Shown here: piece by piece, positions 4,018 through 8,510 of the stretch | Numbering within the stretch: position 1 is the first letter of the stretch | Layout of the letters: every line of letters starts with the position of its first letter | NCBI GenBank assembly: GCA_004173415.1 | Contig: SEHC01000064.1 | Coordinates: 1 to 8,510 of the forward strand | DNA: 8,510 nt | Direction: 5' to 3' | Origin: Lysobacteraceae bacterium | Lineage (GTDB): Bacteria; Pseudomonadota; Gammaproteobacteria; Xanthomonadales; Xanthomonadaceae | The notes under the pieces: model-generated | Seen by the model: only the letters and a program-made list of their open reading frames with translations | Databases searched by the model: none | What the model was told of the DNA's origin: nothing | Program-made: the position numbers and the translations under genes

Positions 4018-7000
4018 GTGTCCAGACGCACCTTCAATCGAGCGCTACGCCGGAGCGCGCTTACCGTGGCGCTCGGTGTCTGCTTCAACTCCAGTCTTTA
4101 CGCCCAGTCCAACACCTCCGGCGCCGTGTTCGGCCAGGCTTCGGCTGGCGAAAAGGTCCTGGTTGAGAACCCGGCCACCGGCTTCAGCCGCGAGATCTCG
4201 ATCGGCGCCGACGGTACCTACCGGGTATCGGCGCTGTCGCCCGGGACCTACCGGGTCACCCTGCGCCGCGCGGATGGCACTTCCTCGACGCGTGAGGTGG
4301 TGGTCAACGTAGGCACCGGCGCGGTGGTCAACTTCAGTCCCGCCAGCGGCGGCGCAGTCGAGCTGGACAGGGTCACGGTGAAGGGCACCCAGCTGGTCAA
4401 TCCGATCGACGTTTCCTCGGTCGAATCGACCACGATCCTGACCGCCGCCCAGCTGGAGAAGATCCCGGTGCCCCGCGACACCACGTCCGTGGCCCTGCTG
4501 GCGCCCGGCACGGTGCGCGGTGACAACGCCTTCGGCAACCTCGCGTCGTTCGGCGGCTCTTCCGTCGCCGAGAACCAGTATTTCGTCAACGGCTTCAACG
4601 TGACCAACTCGTTCCGCAGCCTGAACTTCTCAAAGGTCCCCTTCGAGGCGATCGCCGAGCAGCAGGTGAAGACCGGTGGCTATGGCGCGGAATTCGGCCG
4701 TTCGCTGGGCGGGGTGGTCAACCAGATCACCAAGCGCGGCACCAACGACTTCAAGGCCGGCGCCAACGTGTTCTGGTCGCCCAACTCCCTGCGCTCCGAG
4801 GTCGAGGACGTCAAGTATTCCAATCCGCTGGAGGCGAGTGATTTCGGCACCGTGGCGGAAGACAACAGCAAGGACAAACAGGACGAACTGATCACCAGCG
4901 TATGGGCCGGTGGCGCGCTGGTGCAGGACCGCCTGTTCGCCTACGGGTTGCTCTCGTATGGCAAGACCGACACGGACGCATGGGGCGACCGGAACGCCTT
5001 CACCAACCGCAGCGGCACGTTGAAGAACCCCACCTGGCTGGCCAAGTTCGACTGGAACATCAACGACAGCAACAAGCTTGAACTCACCGCGTTTTCGGAC
5101 AAGCAGGACACCGAGACCCGGGTCTACGCCAATACGCCCGGCGAGGTGGACCGCACTGCCTATGCGGGCACCCTGTTCGATACCCAGGGCGGCGAAAACT
5201 ACGTGCTGAAGTACACCGGCTACCTGACCGATACATTCACCCTGACCGCGCTCTATGGGCATGGCGTGTTCAAGCGCCAGCAGCATCTGGAGAATCCGGA
5301 TGGCTCCAGGGTGACCTACAACGGCGACATCAACACGGCCTTCACCACCGACATCAACGGCACGACCGCGCTGGGCGGTTGCCCGGTCATCCTCGACCTG
5401 CGTCCCGGCTACCGCCAGGACATCACCGGCACCTACGGCAGCTTCTGCAACCTGACCAATGGCGCGCTGCTGCAGGCCGAGAACAACCAGGACACACGCG
5501 ACCAGTACCGCATCGACGCGGAATGGATCCTCGGCGCGCACCAGTTGCGCTTTGGCGTGGACATAGACAATTACGAGTCGATAGCGGGCGAAGCCAACCC
5601 CGGTGGCTGGCTGTGGCGCTACTCCACCCAGAACGGCCCGGATGGAAAGCCGGAGACGGGTGATGAAGTCGACGTGGTCCGTCGTCAGACGACCGCACGT
5701 GGCACCACCCTCGAGGTCAAGCAGCAGGCCTTCTACATCGAGGACAGCTGGAGCATCACCGAGAACTTCCTGGCCTACCTTGGCGCGCGCTGGGATACGT
5801 TCGAGAACCTCGACGCCAACGGCCAGGCCTTCGTCAAGATCGAAAACCAGTTCGGCCCGAGGCTGGGCTTTGCCTGGGACGTGAACGGGGATTCGACCCT
5901 GAAGATCTACGGCAATGCGGGCCGTTACGCGCTGCCGCTGACTCCCAGCGTCGCCGTCCGCGGCTCCAGCGCCTCGATCTACCAGCGCAGCAACAACAAC
6001 CGCTTCTCGGGGGTCGATCCGATCACCGGTGCGCCGATCCTGATCGGGCCGCTGAACCCGCTCAACCTGATCAACGGCGAAGACGGCAACGCGCACGACC
6101 CGAACACCATCGCCAGCAAGAACCTGGACCCGATGTACCAGGACGAGTTCATCCTCGGCTTCCAGAATGCGCTGACCGACCACCTGAACTTCGGCGCGCG
6201 CGCCATCTACCGCAAGCTCAAGGCGGCCATCGACGACAACTGCGACTACACGGCGATCACCGACCTGGCGGACGCGGACGGGCTGGATTACACGGTGCCC
6301 AATCCCGGCTTCCCGTATTGCAGGCTGTTCAATCCAGGCGAGGACGCGGTGATAGTCACCGACCTCAACGGCGATGGCATCTACACCACCTACACGGTTG
6401 ACGGAGAACGCCTGAGCCCGCAGGCCAAACGCTCGTACAAGGCCCTGGAACTGTTCCTCGACGGCAGCTGGGACAAGTTCTTCTTCCAGGCCTCGTACAC
6501 CTTGGGCTACAACAAGGGCAACACCGAGGGCGGGGTCAAGTCGGATATCGGCCAGGGAGACACCAATACCACCCAGGACTTCGACTATCGCGAACTCACC
6601 GTGGATACCGAAGGCTACCTGCCCAACGATCGTCGCCACGCGTTGAAGGTGTTCGGCAACTACGAGTTCAGCGACGAATGGTCCGTCGGCGGCAACCTGG
6701 TCGTGCAGACCGGGCGTCCGATCAACTGCCTGGGCGTTCTCGACCAGAATCCGCTGCTTCCGGAACCGGCGGGCACCGATCCGGACGGCGACGGGCTGAT
6801 CGGCGAAAGCAACTACGCACCACACCCGTATGGATCGGGCTTCATGCGATGCAGCAACTCGCCTGACGGCGCTTCGAACGACACCACGGTTTCGGCGGTG
6901 CCCCGCGGTACGGCCGGCCGCCTGCCGACGACGACGACATTCGACCTGAACATCGCCTACCGCCCGTCGTTCGCTCCCGGCCTGCAGTTCAAGGTCGACA

Positions 7001-7149
7001 TCTTCAACGTGTTCAATGCGCAGAAGGTGGTCGCCGTGAGCGACGTGGCGGAGGATTCGGCGACGGGCAATCCGTTGAACACCTACCTGCTGCCCCGCGC
7101 CTACCAGGCTCCACGTAGCGTCCGCTTCATGGTCCAGTACGACTTCTGA
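4018..7149 (+). CDS. Oar-like TonB-dependent receptor with CarboxypepD_reg-like domain
   Basis: A 1043-aa outer-membrane transporter/receptor, powered through TonB-ExbBD. Residues 1-29 form a signal peptide: a basic VSRRTFNRALRR, a hydrophobic SALTVALGV, and probable cleavage after SLYA. A carboxypeptidase-regulatory-like beta-sandwich spans about 33-108 and includes GADGTYRVSALSPGTYRVTL. LDRVTVKG (116-123) is TonB-box/early-plug-like. The plug follows to about 240, with GGYGAEFGRSLGGVVNQITKRG near its end. The rest is a beta-barrel ending SVRFMVQYDF with the C-terminal Phe used by the BAM machinery. Mature-region cysteines are C455/C477, C742/C768 and C904/C945. Acidic loops DLNGDG (782-787) and DPDGDG (921-926) resemble calcium loops. 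Such receptors are highly multiplied in Xanthomonadaceae and their ligands are mostly unknown. The gene appears intact, with its own terminator. Confidence 0.95.
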   Translation: MSRRTFNRALRRSALTVALGVCFNSSLYAQSNTSGAVFGQASAGEKVLVENPATGFSREISIGADGTYRVSALSPGTYRVTLRRADGTSSTREVVVNVGTGAVVNFSPASGGAVELDRVTVKGTQLVNPIDVSSVESTTILTAAQLEKIPVPRDTTSVALLAPGTVRGDNAFGNLASFGGSSVAENQYFVNGFNVTNSFRSLNFSKVPFEAIAEQQVKTGGYGAEFGRSLGGVVNQITKRGTNDFKAGANVFWSPNSLRSEVEDVKYSNPLEASDFGTVAEDNSKDKQDELITSVWAGGALVQDRLFAYGLLSYGKTDTDAWGDRNAFTNRSGTLKNPTWLAKFDWNINDSNKLELTAFSDKQDTETRVYANTPGEVDRTAYAGTLFDTQGGENYVLKYTGYLTDTFTLTALYGHGVFKRQQHLENPDGSRVTYNGDINTAFTTDINGTTALGGCPVILDLRPGYRQDITGTYGSFCNLTNGALLQAENNQDTRDQYRIDAEWILGAHQLRFGVDIDNYESIAGEANPGGWLWRYSTQNGPDGKPETGDEVDVVRRQTTARGTTLEVKQQAFYIEDSWSITENFLAYLGARWDTFENLDANGQAFVKIENQFGPRLGFAWDVNGDSTLKIYGNAGRYALPLTPSVAVRGSSASIYQRSNNNRFSGVDPITGAPILIGPLNPLNLINGEDGNAHDPNTIASKNLDPMYQDEFILGFQNALTDHLNFGARAIYRKLKAAIDDNCDYTAITDLADADGLDYTVPNPGFPYCRLFNPGEDAVIVTDLNGDGIYTTYTVDGERLSPQAKRSYKALELFLDGSWDKFFFQASYTLGYNKGNTEGGVKSDIGQGDTNTTQDFDYRELTVDTEGYLPNDRRHALKVFGNYEFSDEWSVGGNLVVQTGRPINCLGVLDQNPLLPEPAGTDPDGDGLIGESNYAPHPYGSGFMRCSNSPDGASNDTTVSAVPRGTAGRLPTTTTFDLNIAYRPSFAPGLQFKVDIFNVFNAQKVVAVSDVAEDSATGNPLNTYLLPRAYQAPRSVRFMVQYDF

Positions 7150-7190
7150 GTCCGGGCACCACCGGATCCCGGCAACATTGCTCTCTTCCC

Positions 7191-7220
7191 GGCCGCCCCT
7201 CCAGGGCGGCCTTTTTTTTT
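7191..7220 (+). terminator. Rho-independent terminator after the TonB-dependent receptor
   Basis: GGCCGCCC (7191-7198) and GGGCGGCC (7204-7211) form a perfect 8-bp GC stem with a CTCCA loop, followed by nine T. It lies 42 nt after the stop codon and should largely separate the receptor from the sulfotransferase gene. Confidence 0.95.
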
Positions 7221-7256
7221 ACCCGGTGCAGGGCGTCCTCGCCCGTCGCCAACGGA

Positions 7257-7262
7257 TATGCT
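7257..7262 (+). promoter_or_regulatory. Possible -10 box (TATGCT) for the sulfotransferase gene
   Basis: TATGCT matches the -10 consensus at 4/6, 25 bp before the ATG and after the receptor terminator, where a promoter is expected. No -35 resembling TTGACA is present at 16-18 bp. Confidence 0.3.
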
Positions 7263-7287
7263 TGGGCCGTCAACCCGGAATCGCCCA

Positions 7288-8510
7288 ATGAACGAGGCCT
7301 TGTCGATCCACTGGAACGAAGCGCGACGCCATGAAGCGGCGGGGGACGTCGCCGCGGCCCGGGCCGCTTACGAGGCCCTGCTTGCGCTGCAGCCGATGCA
7401 GGTGGTCCCGCGACTGCGATTGTCGCGCTTCGCCCAGTTGTCGGACCGCTACATCGAGTCGCGCAGCCACGCACTGGAGGCTGCGCGGATCGCGGCGGAC
7501 GGCCGGGTCGGCAAGGATGCCGGCTTCATCAGCCTTCGCTTGCTGGCCTTCGCCGAATACACGGAAGTGGCCCGGTTGGTCGAGTCGCTGGACTGGTCCG
7601 ATGAGGAGGTGCTGAAGCAGTCCGCCGTGCTCGCCCAGCATCTGTGGCTGGCGGGGCGGCATGAACAGGCCTTGCGCTTCCTCGACGCGGTCGGCCTCAG
7701 GGTCCGGCCCAACCCCCAGCTCAGCGGCACCCGTGCCAACGTGCTGCGTTCGCTGGGCAGGCTGGACGAGGCGACCGGGTACTACGAGCACGCGTTGCGG
7801 CTGAACCCCGATGACGCCTACCTGCATCGTTCGCTCGCCTACCACCAGCCCAGTGCCGTCGCGGGCGCGCGGTTGCCGGGGATCCGCGCGGCCCTGGCCC
7901 GCCCCCGGGCAGAGCCGGTGGAGCGCGCGCAGCTGCTGTACGCGCTGTTCAAGGAACTGGACGATCAGGGCGATGCCGGAGGGGCGTGGGAGGCGTTGGC
8001 CGAGGGATCGGCGATCCTGCGGCATGCGTCCGGCCACGACCGGGCAGCGGAAGCGCGCCAGTTCGAAAGCGTGAGGTCGATGGATGTGGCAAGCGCGACG
8101 CCGGGCTCACGCGACCCCGAAGGGCAGGTCCCGATCTTCATCGTCGGCATGCCGCGCACCGGGACGACGCTGCTGGAGCGCATCCTGGGCAACCGTCCGG
8201 ACGCCGTCGCTCTGGGTGAACGAAACGATTTCGACGCCGCGATCAGCCTGGCGTCGGACCACTTCTACCGGGGCGGCCTGCATGAAACCGACTGGCGGAA
8301 ACTGGAGCGGATGGACTGTCGGGACGCGGGGGCAATCTATCTGGGGCGGGTGGCGCCGGCCGACGTCCAGTGCAGGTTCTTCATCGACAAGAACCCGCAG
8401 AACTTTTTCAACATCGGCCTGATCCTGCGCGCGTTGCCGCATGCCCGCATCCTGTGCCTGCGGCGGGACCCGATGGATGCCTGTTTTTCGAATCTCAAGG
8501 AGGTCTTCGA
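7288..8510 (+). CDS. TPR-containing sulfotransferase family protein, 3'-truncated by window edge
   Basis: Open from the ATG at 7288 to the window end, giving 407 complete codons. GGAA lies 7 nt before the ATG. The N-terminal half is helical with TPR-like repeats: WNEARRHEAAGDVAAARAAY (9-28), LAQHLWLAGRHEQALRFL (115-132) and ANVLRSLGRLDEATGYYEHA (150-169), then LNPDD. The ALFKELDDQGDAGGAWEAL segment (219-237) is common in this family. The sulfotransferase domain starts at about 282 with the 5'-phosphosulfate loop PIFIVGMPRTGTTLLERIL (282-300). DKNPQNFFNIGLI (368-380) and the 3'-phosphate-binding LRRDPMDACFSN (391-402) follow. It should transfer sulfate from PAPS to a hydroxyl on an unknown acceptor; protein tyrosine, glycan or small molecule are options. 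No signal peptide is seen, so it is probably cytosolic. The C-terminus lies outside the window. Confidence 0.93.
   Translation, partial: MNEALSIHWNEARRHEAAGDVAAARAAYEALLALQPMQVVPRLRLSRFAQLSDRYIESRSHALEAARIAADGRVGKDAGFISLRLLAFAEYTEVARLVESLDWSDEEVLKQSAVLAQHLWLAGRHEQALRFLDAVGLRVRPNPQLSGTRANVLRSLGRLDEATGYYEHALRLNPDDAYLHRSLAYHQPSAVAGARLPGIRAALARPRAEPVERAQLLYALFKELDDQGDAGGAWEALAEGSAILRHASGHDRAAEARQFESVRSMDVASATPGSRDPEGQVPIFIVGMPRTGTTLLERILGNRPDAVALGERNDFDAAISLASDHFYRGGLHETDWRKLERMDCRDAGAIYLGRVAPADVQCRFFIDKNPQNFFNIGLILRALPHARILCLRRDPMDACFSNLKEVF

Noticed and set aside
4021..4038. Twin-arginine-like SRRTFN at the receptor N-terminus
   Set aside because: TonB-dependent receptors are exported unfolded by Sec and inserted by BAM. 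The remaining Tat positions (F-L-K) are not met, and basic n-regions with paired Arg are common in this receptor group.
4630..6825. 731-aa open frame on the minus strand opposite the receptor
   Set aside because: It is a GC-driven shadow of the receptor codons. The translation is rich in V/G/R/Q without recognisable motifs, and the plus-strand frame is an unambiguous receptor.
1..8510. CRISPR array, tRNA/rRNA, insertion sequence, integrase or phage gene
   Set aside because: No regularly spaced direct repeats, no tRNA cloverleaf or rRNA segments, and no transposase, integrase or phage proteins were found on either strand.

Overview
The window reads as a chromosomal segment of a high-GC gammaproteobacterium, most likely in the Xanthomonadaceae/Lysobacteraceae (Lysobacter, Luteimonas, Pseudoxanthomonas, Stenotrophomonas, Xanthomonas). 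The evidence is the close resemblance of PyrH and the Frr N-terminus to that group, an Oar-type TonB-dependent receptor with an N-terminal carboxypeptidase-regulatory-like domain, and a TPR-sulfotransferase beside it. The genus cannot be fixed from this sequence alone.

Left part, minus strand (1-1861): a housekeeping block read right to left as pyrH (UMP kinase), a CDF-family cation efflux gene, then frr (ribosome recycling factor, cut by the window edge). pyrH and frr are usually adjacent. Here a zinc-type exporter lies between them, and a perfect TATAAT box sits just before frr. The usual rpsB-tsf genes are not directly upstream of pyrH. A divergent gene starts there instead.

Middle, plus strand (1979-3723): a two-gene unit encodes a class I SAM methyltransferase with an unusual short N-terminal module (YLRANPDVAAAV...GLEHF...EGR), followed 33 bp later by an AIM24-family protein with a strong Shine-Dalgarno. 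The unit ends in an intrinsic hairpin/T-run terminator. The methyltransferase substrate and the AIM24 role are not known from sequence.

Right part, plus strand (3724-8510): a roughly 290-bp AT-richer leader with several inverted repeats, including mutually exclusive pairings, precedes a large TonB-dependent receptor (1043 aa, GTG start). The receptor has a signal peptide, a CarboxypepD_reg-like domain, a TonB-box-like segment, a plug and a beta-barrel ending in Phe. Six mature-region cysteines fall in three sequence-local pairs, and there are two EF-hand-like DxD/NxDG loops. A textbook terminator separates it from a TPR-sulfotransferase gene that runs off the right edge. That gene has its PAPS-binding P-loop and RDP motif intact.

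How they may work together: the left block is core nucleotide and translation metabolism plus metal efflux. The receptor and sulfotransferase may form a functional neighbourhood of outer-membrane uptake or recognition plus sulfation. That link rests on adjacency only. No tRNA, rRNA, CRISPR array, insertion sequence or phage gene was seen.
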